Assembly: GCA_937858715.1 (NCBI GenBank)
Contig: CALLZY010000112.1
Location: 36,474 to 100,473, forward strand
Source of the DNA: an uncultured Chitinophagaceae bacterium
Lineage (GTDB): Bacteria; Bacteroidota; Bacteroidia; Chitinophagales; Chitinophagaceae
Reading direction: 5' to 3'
DNA: 64,000 nt
A program made the translations under genes and the position numbers. Below, piece by piece: positions 28,659-37,941 of the stretch; position 1 is the first letter of the stretch, and each line of letters starts with the position of its first letter. The notes beneath the pieces are model-generated. The model did not search any database. It had not been told where the DNA came from and was given only the letters and a program-made list of their open reading frames with translations.

Positions 28659-30029
28659 TTAGTGGCTCAATATTTTGGCAAAACGTTTTACATCGGCTTC
28701 GGGAATGAGGGGTTTGTTGTAAACCAGGTGTTCAGCCAATTGTTTGGCAAAGAAAGGTGACAGCGAACAGCCTTTTGTGCCCATGCCATTGAGAATTCCA
28801 AGGGATGGATGCTGGGGATGCAGTCCGACAAATGGCCGTCGTTCTAAAGTGGCTGGCCTGTTGCTGGCTATATGGCCGGTGATGGTATAAGGAAGCTTCA
28901 GCCATTGCTTTAGTATTTGCTCTGCTTTTTCTCTGAATGCGGCAGTTGGTTCAATATCATCAAAATCCCATTGATAGGCAGAGCCCATCCACCATTGGCC
29001 GGGAGTGGCCAGCGGCACCAGCATCATACCTTTTTTATAAATATGATCGGCAGGCAGTTGTGGAATATCAAGCAAAAGAGCTTCGCCTTTGTTTCCTGCG
29101 AAAGGCAGATTTTTGAAGTAAGGATTGCTGCTGCAGGCAATGCCATCGCAGAAGATTATTTTTTCAGCGGTTATGCCATTGTACTCAATTTTTTCTGCTG
29201 ACACATTCAGCAATGACAAATCAAAGTTTTCTTCCAGCAAAAAGTTTTTACTTTTTAAGTATGCTCTCCACGCAGGAATAATGGTTTCAAGATGGGCTGT
29301 ATAAACCGGAACAATTTCACCATAACCAAATTCATAATTGAAGTAATTGTTGAATCCGGAGTTACTTTCATTCATTGATACATAAGGAGCATTCTCGTCA
29401 ACCCTGTGCTGAAAACTCAGCCGCATTTGCGGGCTGGGGAAGAAATCAACAACATTTTTTTGAGAGATGCCTTTGATGCCCAGTTCTTTTCCAAGTTGGG
29501 TATAGACATTCCAGGTATTGGGAAGCAGCTCATCAATCATCCAGGTTTCAACATGCCGCCGGCCTGTAACCGGGTTGATGATACCGGCTGCAAGCCTTGA
29601 CGGGGCCTTTGGATTGTTATTATCAATAATAAGAAATGATTTATTTTCTTTTTCGAGATAATAAGAAAGCCATGTACCTGAGATGCCCTGACCGATGATC
29701 AGATAGTCAACGTTACCCTGAGCCTGACGAAGGGTATTTGCGGAGTCTTCCTTTTTTCTATTTGACAGCATCTTTAGTTGGTTAATGTCGTTTTCAATTA
29801 AAGCTGCTTTCTTTTTCCTAGACCAGCCTTTAATTTGTTTTTCAAGATTGAGGGCTTCTGTCGAATTTTCAATCCATTTTTGCCAAACTAATCGGACGGG
29901 TCTTCTTTTATATGTAAAGCAGTTTGTAAAATATCCTGTTTCGTGTTGCCAAATTCTTTTATCTATATCATTTGTAATGCCAGTATAATAGCTGTCATCA
30001 GCACATCGTAAAATATAAACTACATACAT
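28659..30029 (-). CDS. GIY-YIG domain fused in frame to an FAD-dependent (DAO) oxidoreductase
   Basis: 456 residues in one open frame. Residues 1-85 are a UPF0213-type GIY-YIG domain (MYVVYILRCADDSYYTGITN, DIDKRIWQHETG, EKQIKGWSRKKKAALI). Residues 99-105 (TLRQAQG) are encoded by a perfect inverted-repeat copy at 29716-29734. Residues 106-456 are a complete DAO-fold oxidoreductase: DYLIIGQGISGTWLSYYL (FAD GxGxxG), SRLAAGIINPVTGRR, and NGMGTKGCSLSPFFAKQL at the C-terminal FAD contact. The oxidoreductase part has no ATG, GTG or TTG of its own near its expected start. It is therefore either made as a fusion or has lost its start. The family suggests oxidation of an amine or amino acid; the substrate is unknown. 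Confidence 0.85.
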   Translation of the reverse strand: MYVVYILRCADDSYYTGITNDIDKRIWQHETGYFTNCFTYKRRPVRLVWQKWIENSTEALNLEKQIKGWSRKKKAALIENDINQLKMLSNRKKEDSANTLRQAQGNVDYLIIGQGISGTWLSYYLEKENKSFLIIDNNNPKAPSRLAAGIINPVTGRRHVETWMIDELLPNTWNVYTQLGKELGIKGISQKNVVDFFPSPQMRLSFQHRVDENAPYVSMNESNSGFNNYFNYEFGYGEIVPVYTAHLETIIPAWRAYLKSKNFLLEENFDLSLLNVSAEKIEYNGITAEKIIFCDGIACSSNPYFKNLPFAGNKGEALLLDIPQLPADHIYKKGMMLVPLATPGQWWMGSAYQWDFDDIEPTAAFREKAEQILKQWLKLPYTITGHIASNRPATLERRPFVGLHPQHPSLGILNGMGTKGCSLSPFFAKQLAEHLVYNKPLIPEADVKRFAKILSH

Positions 30030-30067
30030 GAATTATTCTTTTTAACCACCCTTCGTCAGGCTCAGGG
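29716..30067. mobile_element. 352-bp inverted-repeat-bounded unit carrying a GIY-YIG ORF
   Basis: CCCTGAGCCTGACGAAGGG at 29716-29734 is the exact reverse complement of CCCTTCGTCAGGCTCAGGG at 30049-30067. Between them lies only the GIY-YIG coding region (start 30029). Both neighbouring genes read into the repeats: the oxidoreductase at its 5' side and the histidine phosphatase at its 3' end. A 3-base TTA flanks both sides, too short to prove a target duplication. No transposase is inside; the GIY-YIG nuclease would be the candidate mobility enzyme. Confidence 0.6.
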
Positions 30068-30581
30068 TTATACGAGTGTATGCCGAGTTCCCCATAAGCT
30101 TTACAGTATGAAAATCTTCAACGGGCCAATTATTGATTAAAGACAGCAACACTTTTATTACATAGCCGTGGCTCACCATTACAATAGTTTCATCAGTATG
30201 TTTCTGTTTGATAAAAGAAAGAAAACTGCTCATTCTTTCCGCCATTGATTGCACAGATTCCACACCTTCATGCAAATCTGACTCTTTATATCCTTCCGGG
30301 TAATGCTGACCCTGGAGCATACCAAGGTGCCGTTCCATCAGCCTGTCATCAGTAATTAATATGGCTTCAGGATTGTGGCGGTGGACAGCCTCTGCTGTTT
30401 GCAGCGCCCTGCCCAACGGACTGGAATAAATAGTTTTAAAACTGAATTGCTGCAATTCTTTTCCCAAGGCATCATTTTCGGCTTTGCCTTTTTCAGTAAG
30501 GGTGCCGTCAGTTTGCCCCTGGGCTATTTTAAGGCCGTTCTCAACAGTTTCTCCGTGGCGGACTATTATCAGCGTAAGCAT
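30042..30581 (-). CDS. Histidine phosphatase family protein (phosphoglycerate mutase-like)
   Basis: 179 residues. The catalytic phospho-histidine is His9 in LIIVRHGETVENG. Further family motifs are IYSSPLGRALQTAEAV, the acid region MERHLGMLQGQ and the second catalytic His in VMVSHGYVIKVLL. It is cytosolic, with no signal peptide. The last residues, LSLTKGG followed by the stop, are encoded by the inverted repeat at 30049-30067, so the natural C-terminus seems to have been replaced by the inserted unit. The core fold ends before this, so activity should survive. Substrate (sugar phosphate, alpha-ribazole phosphate or other) cannot be assigned. It lies downstream of the large A2M gene on the same strand. 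Confidence 0.9.
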   Translation of the reverse strand: MLTLIIVRHGETVENGLKIAQGQTDGTLTEKGKAENDALGKELQQFSFKTIYSSPLGRALQTAEAVHRHNPEAILITDDRLMERHLGMLQGQHYPEGYKESDLHEGVESVQSMAERMSSFLSFIKQKHTDETIVMVSHGYVIKVLLSLINNWPVEDFHTVKLMGNSAYTRITLSLTKGG

Positions 30582-30608
30582 AAAATTGTAAAACGCAAAT
30601 GTATAAAA

Positions 30609-30704
30609 GTTACACAGAGGATAACAGAGAAAACACGGAGTTGCACAGAGATTTTTGTTACCTCAGAGGTTCTCTGAGTCATCTCTGTGCAACTCCGTGT
30701 AACT
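30609..30704. repeat. Cruciform-forming palindromic repeat downstream of the second A2M gene (family copy 2)
   Basis: ACACGGAGTTGCACAGAGAT (30633-30652) pairs perfectly with 30681-30700. Inside its loop a second perfect hairpin, CTCAGAG-GTT-CTCTGAG (30662-30678), is nested. The outer AGTTACACAGAG resembles copy 1 at 26821. It lies 25 bases beyond the stop of the 2053-residue A2M gene. Confidence 0.75.
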
Positions 30705-30728
30705 TTCCTTTTACGGCTGTAAAAAAAC

Positions 30729-33700
30729 TTATTCAACCGTTATTCTCACTCCTTCACTGTGTGAGGTGAACTCAGGGGCATACATACACTGGATAGTGGT
30801 GATGCCATTACTGAAATTTCCTTTATGGGTTACAAACAGCGGATATTCGAATACATAGGTTCCTTTCCGCAGGTTGCTGAAGAAGAAATTGGTGCTGGCA
30901 TCTTTGGTGCTTTCGTAATAGCCTAAGCTGCCCTGCCATTTATACTGGCTCAGCACATTCACTGGTTCCAGTGCCGATGCCCGCATATCTTTCATGTGTA
31001 CATATTCCATATCACGGTCAACCCGCAGTTCAACCCGTACCTTAATCTTATCGCCAACTTTCAGCACATCGCCATCATTAACCGGAGTAATTACCGGACC
31101 ACGGTCGCTGTTCTTTTCTACAAAGAGTTTTTTTGACAACTTCAATGGTGTGGAGGCTGATGTGATCTTATCCAGGTCTTCAAAATATTGCCAGTACACA
31201 CCGCCCCAGGAGGCCCCCGCCAAACCTCCCCCGCCGGGGGAGGCTTCCGGAGTCTCTACTTTTACAGAGATTTTGCCCATTTGCGGATTTACTTTATTGC
31301 CTTCAATGGTTTTTTTGAAATAACCGGTGCCGGCTTCTGTTTTATTATCGGCAGAACTGATAACCATGTTATCAAGATTGATGGTTACAACCGGTTCTGT
31401 GGCCAGCCAGTTTGTTCCCCGCAACAATAAAGCGTAGCAGGCTTCGGCGGTTGCCTTTGTTGTTTTCCAGTTATTGGTTTGTTTATTTTTCAGCAGCCAT
31501 GTACGCAGGTCATCCACAGCTTTGGTATCTTTTCCTGCTTCCTGGAAGGCTTCAATCATCAGTGAGTGAGTCTCAATCGGCATCTCATACCAGAACCATC
31601 CATAACGCTGGTCTTTCCAGTACATACCCAGCTCTTCGTTGCTGATGGAAGTTTCTTTCAGCGATTTCAAAATGGCTGCCGGTGTTTTTGCATCACCGGT
31701 TCTGTATAAGGCCAATGCTGCCATGCCCTGCATATACTTGCTTTGCCCCACCCAGGTTTGCTGCATACGGCTGCGGAAATAGTCATAGGCCTTTTTATTA
31801 CCTGCTATTTCAAATTCGGGGAAGAAGCTTCGCATATACAGATACTGGATGATGGTGTAGTCCGGTGTGTAGCTTTTCAGGTTTACCTTATACTTGATGA
31901 GGTTGTTGTAGTCTTCTGTAATCTTCCTGTCAAGATAAGGAATAGCGGTGTTTACAATACTTGCAATATTCATACTCTGGCCATCTGCCACTGCTTTCAG
32001 TTTTTTAAGATGGCCGATACCGGTTACAATGTATTGTGTGATGTAGCGGTCATCGGGCCCGCCGGTAAACCATACAAAACCACCATTAGGGCTTTGCATT
32101 TGTTTCAGTTTGTCGTAAGCACTGTTCAGTTGCTCACTCATCCTTACCAGGTCAAACAGCAGGGCAATATTTTTCTTTTGCTGTGCTTCGTTTTCTGCCT
32201 GCAATACCCACGGAGTTTCTTCCAGTAATACAGCTTTCAGTTCCTGGTTCTTTTGCAGGTTGCTCATCAGCGCAGCGGTGTCTTTTATCTTCCACTGTTC
32301 AAATACCTGTTTTATTTTGGGTGTTGAGCTGGCAATATATGTGGCCAGTGAATTGGCATAGTACCTGTTCCATGTTTGTTCGGCACATTCGTAAGGATAT
32401 TCCATCAGATAGGGCAGTGCCTGCACGGCATACCAGGCAGGATTGCTGGTGTATTCAACGGTAAGTGCATGGTGCTGCAATGTGGATGATGAACCGGAAT
32501 TCAGCAGTTTCTCGAATGTAAAATCTTTAGTGCCGGTGCCACGCATTGGCAAAGGCATGGTTTCGGTTACCAGCATCCTGTTGGTAAGCACTGGCAAAGC
32601 ATTTTCTTCGCCATCAGAGAAGGTGCCGGCTTTGGCAACAATCCTCCACACCAATGCTTTGTTGAAACGGTAAGGCACTTCAATAGGGAACATCACAGCT
32701 TCGCTTTGACCGGCAGCTACAGTGAAGAACTGGCTTGGGATCGAGTTTTTAAACCAGCCATCCACCGGCTGATTGGTGGCTGCATCAAAAAGCTGCAGTT
32801 CGGCAGTACCGGTTATTTCTTTATCAGAAAGGTTCACCACTTTGGTGCTTAATTCCATACGGTCGCCTTCACGCAGGAAACGGGGCGCATTGGGCTGCAC
32901 CATCAGGTCTTTTTGTGTAACGATTTCTTTGGTGCTGGTGGCAAAGGCTGCATCCTTAGTATGCGCCAGCGCCATAAACTTCCACTTTGTTAATGCTTCG
33001 GGCATGGTGAAGGAGAATTCGATATCACCATTTTCATCTGTACGTAGTTCGGGGAAGAAGAAAGCCGTTTCATTAAAGTTCTTCCTGATTTTAACTTCGC
33101 TGCCTTGCTGGCCGGCTTTTTGGTCTGCGGTTTTTTCAAGTTCGTCTATTGTGCCTTTGCCATCTTTTATTTTCGGAACAGTGAACTTTGATACTGCTAT
33201 GTTTGCATTATATCCTACGCCTGCTGAATCAGCAACAGCCTTTTCTTCCATTCTTCCTCCACCATCGGCCATCGGGGCCGGTGCGGCCAATGAATAACTA
33301 AACTTCATATTTCTCATGTCACCAAAATATCTGCCACCTCCTTCTTCATAAATCAGGTTATCATAGCGCTTATCAACTCCCTTCCATTCTTTTTCCTGGA
33401 TGTATTTCTGGTTCGATTGCCAGTCGGCAAAACAGAGAGAGCCATTCCAGCTAATGCGGTTATAGAAATAGGGCCACACAGAAGGAGCATACCAGCCATG
33501 TGATGCAAACTGGTCGAGAGAGGCATCGTACATACTGCCCAGCATTTCGGCAGCCACTTTTTCTTTTTGCAGACCAGAGATTTTTACTTTCCATTTTTCT
33601 TCGCTGCCAGGCAGTGTTTTCTCTCTGAAAGTGGCGTATTCAATTTTCAGCGCCTTATTGCTCCAGGGCACCAGTATGGTTTGGTTATGCTGGTAAAAAC

Positions 33701-36700
33701 GGTTGTGCTTTACAAACACCCATCCCACACCATAGCCGCCACGGTCGGACTCGCCGGCAGGGAAGGAGAAGGTTTTTTTCTCGCCGGACAGTTTCTGGAA
33801 ACTATAGTTACCCATAAGCTGGTTCCAGGCATTTCCTTTTTTATCAACCTGCTGTATTAAAAAGAGATTGTCGGCAGCAGTACCCAGTTCAACAGTGGCA
33901 GTATCGTTTGGCTGCACGGTTGTATTAGTGGCACCGGTCCACAAATACTGCGGGTTGCTGAGCTGGATGCTCTTCTCATCGTACAGTTCAATATATTTTA
34001 CATCCTTAACTTCTTCTTCATTCTTATCTTTCGTTGAGATTTCAACCACATAAAAACCGGAAGTCCATTTTCCGTTCACTGCTTTCCATTCACCGTTTTC
34101 CTTTGTAGAATCGCTTTTGTTAAATGCTTCTGCTCCTTTCTCCCAGCTCTTGTAGTCAGTTTCGTTATCGTATTCATCATAGGGGAAGTTCCTGATGTAT
34201 TCGTCCTTAGCCATTACAAACTGATCGGGACGTTCCCAATAGCGGCTGCGGATTAGCCTGTTTTCAGCTTTTAGTTTATTGAACACCACATTAACAATGG
34301 CAGGTTCATGTTCGCCATTCATGTTTTGAGTGCGGACGAAAATCTGCTTCAGACTGTCGGCTGGTAACCGTTCGGGGATATCAACAGAAAGCATTAGCGA
34401 CTTGTAACTGACAGAAACCATCTGTTCACCGCTTCTTGTTTCGCCGTTAATGTCTGTTACATCAGCATACACGGTGTAATCAAAAACCGGTTCAAATTTC
34501 TTTTCAATCTTCAGATCGGGGATGGCAGTAAATTCCACTTTAAATTTGCCGTCTTTATCAGTTTTTATTTCACCGTTGGTGATTTCCATTTCCTCAACCG
34601 GCGGCTGCCACCAGCGCCAGAACAACCAGGGATAGATAAAGCGGGGTTGTCTTACCACACGGTATTTTACAGTAGCGCCATCAATATTATTGCCTGCATA
34701 GGCTTTGGCAACACCTGTTACGGTTATCTTGTCATTTACTTTGTAAGTGCCTTTTATCGGTTCGTATTCCACATAAAATTTTGGCCGCTTGTATTCTTCC
34801 ACACGGAAGGCAGCATTGCCATTATCTTTTTGTGTATAAATGCTGAACTGCCCGTTCATGCCTGATTGTGGCAACTGGAATTTTCCATTGAAAGAACCAA
34901 ACTCGTTGGTGGTGACATGAATGGTATCAACATCCTTGTAGTTAGCATCTCTTAACACCACTGTTGTTGTATGGTCGGCTTTTACGGCAGAGCCTTTTTC
35001 TTTCATATTTCCTGTAAGAACAATGCCTTTGAAATAAACTGTTTGCCCGGGGCGGTAAATGCTCCTGTCGGTAAACAGGTAAACTCTGGTATAAGGCTTT
35101 TCATCTGGCAAATATGGGTCACGGTAGTAATAGTCGTAAGTAAAGTCATCCATGAAGAGCCTGTCGTCATCATGTTTTATGTCAAACTGAAAAGAATTAT
35201 TTCCATAGCCGCTGTTGTCTGTTTTTCCCCTGTCGAGTGCAAAATATCCGTTGGCGTCAGTTGTATAGAGCTTGCCTTTTTCTTTGATGTATTTATATTG
35301 CTTGTAGTCGTATTTCTGCACCCACACCTGCACAGCTGCTTTTGCTAACGGGTTGCCATTATTCCTGTTCAGTACAAAGTAATCGTTGTTATTGTTTACA
35401 TAGCTGATGTTGGACACATGAAAATAACGGGTGCCAAGTAATGTTTTTTTGCCGCTGAAACTTTTGTCATCAGATGCAAGCAGGTAATAATTGCCGGAGG
35501 GCAATGCGTCTATTTTGATTTCTGCACTGTGATGTTGAAGGTCGTTGGTTGAGGGCAGTGTTTGTGACCAGCTTTTTAGTGCTTTGGCGGCGGTAAGGAT
35601 ATCCCAGTATTTGCTGTTATTGTCGTTTTCTAATTGTTTTTTCAGTGCCTCATCTGCTTTAATTATCCGCAGGTAAATTGTGTTTACATTTCTGAACTGT
35701 ACCAGCGAACGGAAAGGCTGGTTAATTACATTCACTTTCTCTAACGTGAAGGAAAATGATTTTGTATTGATTGTATTCAGCAGGTTGTAGCAGTTTACCC
35801 TTCCTTCAGAAGAGTCTTTTTGATGCAACACTGTTTCGCAGATGACTTTAGCTTTTATCCTGTCATACCTGTGTGTGGTATCGCCGTGTGGCTTGTAGCT
35901 GTCGGCTTTTGAATTGTACCAGGCAGCCATTAAGTACCATGCTTGTACAGCCGCGGGGTAATTGCTGTAGTATTGATCGGCAACATGATTGATGGCTTTG
36001 AAATACAGCCTGTCTTTATCGGGATGGGTACTTTTTTCTTTCACAAACTCAATGCGCTGTATGTCGGCATCAATCAGGGCGTCGGGTTTTGCATCATTCA
36101 GGTGAAAGGCGATAAGTTCCTGGTAAATGAGCAGTGCCTTGTGCTGAAGAGATAATGAGTCTTTGGTGGTGAATTTTCTTTTTATGAAATCAGCGTCAGG
36201 GTCGAAGGCGCTGGCCTGGTCAATTTCAAAAGCGTAAGCCGGTTTGGTAATGTCTCTTTCATCGTTTTCAAAATAGCCAAGTGCTTTGTGGGCCAGCAAA
36301 TCATAAAGAGTGGGGCGCAGGTGGCGCATATTCCCTTTAATAATGATGGCATCGTAGGGTTGCAGTTTTGTTTCCTGTAACAGTTTTTTATCTGCCAGGG
36401 AGAGCAGGTACAGTTCACTTATTTTCTTATGAAAATCATCTATGCCCCAGGTGGCGATATCATCTTTTTTAAATGCTGCTGTTTTGGTGCGGTCATAAAG
36501 CTGCCAGCGGTTTTCCTGGAAATAGTTCCAGTACATACCTGCAAGAATGCTGTTGAGTATAGAATATACAGGCCCCTTGCTGGTTCTGATTTCTTTTTCC
36601 ACTTCAGCAATGGACAGCACTTCATTATCTTCCCTGTTTTCGGATTGCAGGCTGGCAATAGAAACAAGCGACTTGATAATTTGTGCATCCTGTTTTTCTT

Positions 36701-36890
36701 TTTTAGCCAGTGTATAGATTTTTTTCACTTCTTCAAGTGCTGACTTGGGAAGACCTTTCTGAACAAAGCCTTCCACTTTTTTCCATTCTTTTTCGTAATT
36801 CTTTATCGGGGTTTGACTGCTGGCACTCATGTTAAATAAACTTGCGAATAATAAGGTTACGGTTAACCGTTGAAGAACTTGCCATTTCAT
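30729..36890 (-). CDS. Alpha-2-macroglobulin family protein, 2053 residues
   Basis: A signal peptide (MKWQVLQRLTVTLLFASLFN...SSQ) starts a huge exported protein. The N-terminal 400 residues are helical with no recognised domain. An MG2 domain lies near 595-690 (YLFTDRSIYRPGQTVYFKGI). Further macroglobulin-like beta domains follow, then the A2M domain (FFPELRTDENGDIEFSFTMP, EALTKWKFMALAHT). The thioester motif CAEQ is at Cys1502-Gln1505 (YPYECAEQTWNRYY), followed by an alpha-alpha barrel and a C-terminal receptor-like beta domain. Known bacterial A2Ms are periplasmic or membrane-tethered protease traps, often paired with PbpC; no PbpC gene is in this window. No lipobox is present. Confidence 0.92.
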   Translation of the reverse strand: MKWQVLQRLTVTLLFASLFNMSASSQTPIKNYEKEWKKVEGFVQKGLPKSALEEVKKIYTLAKKEKQDAQIIKSLVSIASLQSENREDNEVLSIAEVEKEIRTSKGPVYSILNSILAGMYWNYFQENRWQLYDRTKTAAFKKDDIATWGIDDFHKKISELYLLSLADKKLLQETKLQPYDAIIIKGNMRHLRPTLYDLLAHKALGYFENDERDITKPAYAFEIDQASAFDPDADFIKRKFTTKDSLSLQHKALLIYQELIAFHLNDAKPDALIDADIQRIEFVKEKSTHPDKDRLYFKAINHVADQYYSNYPAAVQAWYLMAAWYNSKADSYKPHGDTTHRYDRIKAKVICETVLHQKDSSEGRVNCYNLLNTINTKSFSFTLEKVNVINQPFRSLVQFRNVNTIYLRIIKADEALKKQLENDNNSKYWDILTAAKALKSWSQTLPSTNDLQHHSAEIKIDALPSGNYYLLASDDKSFSGKKTLLGTRYFHVSNISYVNNNNDYFVLNRNNGNPLAKAAVQVWVQKYDYKQYKYIKEKGKLYTTDANGYFALDRGKTDNSGYGNNSFQFDIKHDDDRLFMDDFTYDYYYRDPYLPDEKPYTRVYLFTDRSIYRPGQTVYFKGIVLTGNMKEKGSAVKADHTTTVVLRDANYKDVDTIHVTTNEFGSFNGKFQLPQSGMNGQFSIYTQKDNGNAAFRVEEYKRPKFYVEYEPIKGTYKVNDKITVTGVAKAYAGNNIDGATVKYRVVRQPRFIYPWLFWRWWQPPVEEMEITNGEIKTDKDGKFKVEFTAIPDLKIEKKFEPVFDYTVYADVTDINGETRSGEQMVSVSYKSLMLSVDIPERLPADSLKQIFVRTQNMNGEHEPAIVNVVFNKLKAENRLIRSRYWERPDQFVMAKDEYIRNFPYDEYDNETDYKSWEKGAEAFNKSDSTKENGEWKAVNGKWTSGFYVVEISTKDKNEEEVKDVKYIELYDEKSIQLSNPQYLWTGATNTTVQPNDTATVELGTAADNLFLIQQVDKKGNAWNQLMGNYSFQKLSGEKKTFSFPAGESDRGGYGVGWVFVKHNRFYQHNQTILVPWSNKALKIEYATFREKTLPGSEEKWKVKISGLQKEKVAAEMLGSMYDASLDQFASHGWYAPSVWPYFYNRISWNGSLCFADWQSNQKYIQEKEWKGVDKRYDNLIYEEGGGRYFGDMRNMKFSYSLAAPAPMADGGGRMEEKAVADSAGVGYNANIAVSKFTVPKIKDGKGTIDELEKTADQKAGQQGSEVKIRKNFNETAFFFPELRTDENGDIEFSFTMPEALTKWKFMALAHTKDAAFATSTKEIVTQKDLMVQPNAPRFLREGDRMELSTKVVNLSDKEITGTAELQLFDAATNQPVDGWFKNSIPSQFFTVAAGQSEAVMFPIEVPYRFNKALVWRIVAKAGTFSDGEENALPVLTNRMLVTETMPLPMRGTGTKDFTFEKLLNSGSSSTLQHHALTVEYTSNPAWYAVQALPYLMEYPYECAEQTWNRYYANSLATYIASSTPKIKQVFEQWKIKDTAALMSNLQKNQELKAVLLEETPWVLQAENEAQQKKNIALLFDLVRMSEQLNSAYDKLKQMQSPNGGFVWFTGGPDDRYITQYIVTGIGHLKKLKAVADGQSMNIASIVNTAIPYLDRKITEDYNNLIKYKVNLKSYTPDYTIIQYLYMRSFFPEFEIAGNKKAYDYFRSRMQQTWVGQSKYMQGMAALALYRTGDAKTPAAILKSLKETSISNEELGMYWKDQRYGWFWYEMPIETHSLMIEAFQEAGKDTKAVDDLRTWLLKNKQTNNWKTTKATAEACYALLLRGTNWLATEPVVTINLDNMVISSADNKTEAGTGYFKKTIEGNKVNPQMGKISVKVETPEASPGGGGLAGASWGGVYWQYFEDLDKITSASTPLKLSKKLFVEKNSDRGPVITPVNDGDVLKVGDKIKVRVELRVDRDMEYVHMKDMRASALEPVNVLSQYKWQGSLGYYESTKDASTNFFFSNLRKGTYVFEYPLFVTHKGNFSNGITTIQCMYAPEFTSHSEGVRITVE

Positions 36891-37176
36891 AAAACTGAAA
36901 TTTTTTACAAGGTAAATAAAGTTTTCCGTGAATAAGATGCCATACGTCAGGCGATTTCATAAGTTTTCTATTAATAAAACCTGCATAAAAGTTTCCCCTG
37001 AAAGCTTTACTGGCATTATGTTCCCGCAGAAACCGGCAACAAACTGAAAGCTTGAGATGCTTCCTTTAACATTTTGTTGATGCCATTTTTCATGAGATGG
37101 CACGGCTTTGGAAAAGGTAATGTTGAAACAATATTTTTTAACCATCCCGTATCAGGCGGGATTAAAAAAGAAGATT

Positions 37177-37911
37177 ATGAAAAAAATATTTACACTCTTA
37201 GTAGTTACGATGATGTCGCTTTCACTGTTTGCTTACAATGGCAACAGCCGCCTGAGTATTTCTGCAGTGAACAACAAAATGAATCTTAAGGTAGAAGTGG
37301 ATGGCCGCAAAATTCCGATGCGTGACAACAGCATTACCCTTCGGGATATTGGGGATGGTTATCACAATGTGAAAATCTTCCGTGAAGTGATAAAGAACAA
37401 CAACGCCTGGGGCAATGGCCGTGCAAAGCAGGAAGTACTGTACAACAGCCGTGTTTTCCTGAGAAGGGGTTATCACCTTGATATTACTGTGAACAGGTTC
37501 GGTAAAGTTTTTACTGATGAGGAAATGATTGACAGGTTCGATGATGAGTACTATGACGATGAAGAGGATTATTACGAAGATAATAATCATGGAAACGGTG
37601 GCTGGAACAATGGTAATTACCGGGAAATGAACAACCGGGATTTTGAGCAGGCCAAAGAAACCCTGAAGAAAGACTGGTTTGAAAGCAGCCGGGTAAGCAC
37701 TGCAAAAACCATTATTGATGCAAACTACTTTACAACAACACAGGTAAGGGAACTGATGCAGCTCTTTTCTTTCGATGACAAGAAACTGGAAATTGCAAAG
37801 TATGCTTACCGCAAAACTGTTGACAGGAATAATTATTACATCCTTAGTGAGCAACTCACTTTTAGCAGCAGCAAAGACGAACTGGCCCGTTTTATCCGTG
37901 AATCAAGATAA
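37177..37911 (+). CDS. DUF4476 domain-containing exported protein
   Basis: The ATG at 37177 (MKKIFTLLVVTMMSLSLFAY) gives a good signal peptide; a longer frame from 37108 would hide it. Of 244 residues, about 25-110 are a beta domain (RLSISAVNNKMNLKVEVDGR, ITLRDIGDGYHNVKI). An acidic, Tyr/Asp/Glu-rich linker follows (DDEYYDDEEDYYEDNNHG). The C-terminal DUF4476 domain, all helical, covers about 150-244 (NRDFEQAKETLKKDW, TTTQVRELMQLFSFDDKKLE). The family is common in Bacteroidota and its function is unknown. It converges with sucD across a perfect-stem terminator. Confidence 0.85.
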   Translation: MKKIFTLLVVTMMSLSLFAYNGNSRLSISAVNNKMNLKVEVDGRKIPMRDNSITLRDIGDGYHNVKIFREVIKNNNAWGNGRAKQEVLYNSRVFLRRGYHLDITVNRFGKVFTDEEMIDRFDDEYYDDEEDYYEDNNHGNGGWNNGNYREMNNRDFEQAKETLKKDWFESSRVSTAKTIIDANYFTTTQVRELMQLFSFDDKKLEIAKYAYRKTVDRNNYYILSEQLTFSSSKDELARFIRESR

Positions 37912-37941
37912 CCCCCAACCCCTAAAGGGGAGTGAAGCACC

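Noticed and set aside
30729-36890. Idea that the A2M genes form the E. coli-like YfhM-PbpC system
   Set aside because: Neither A2M has a lipobox and no penicillin-binding protein 1C gene lies in the window, so the known pairing cannot be supported here.
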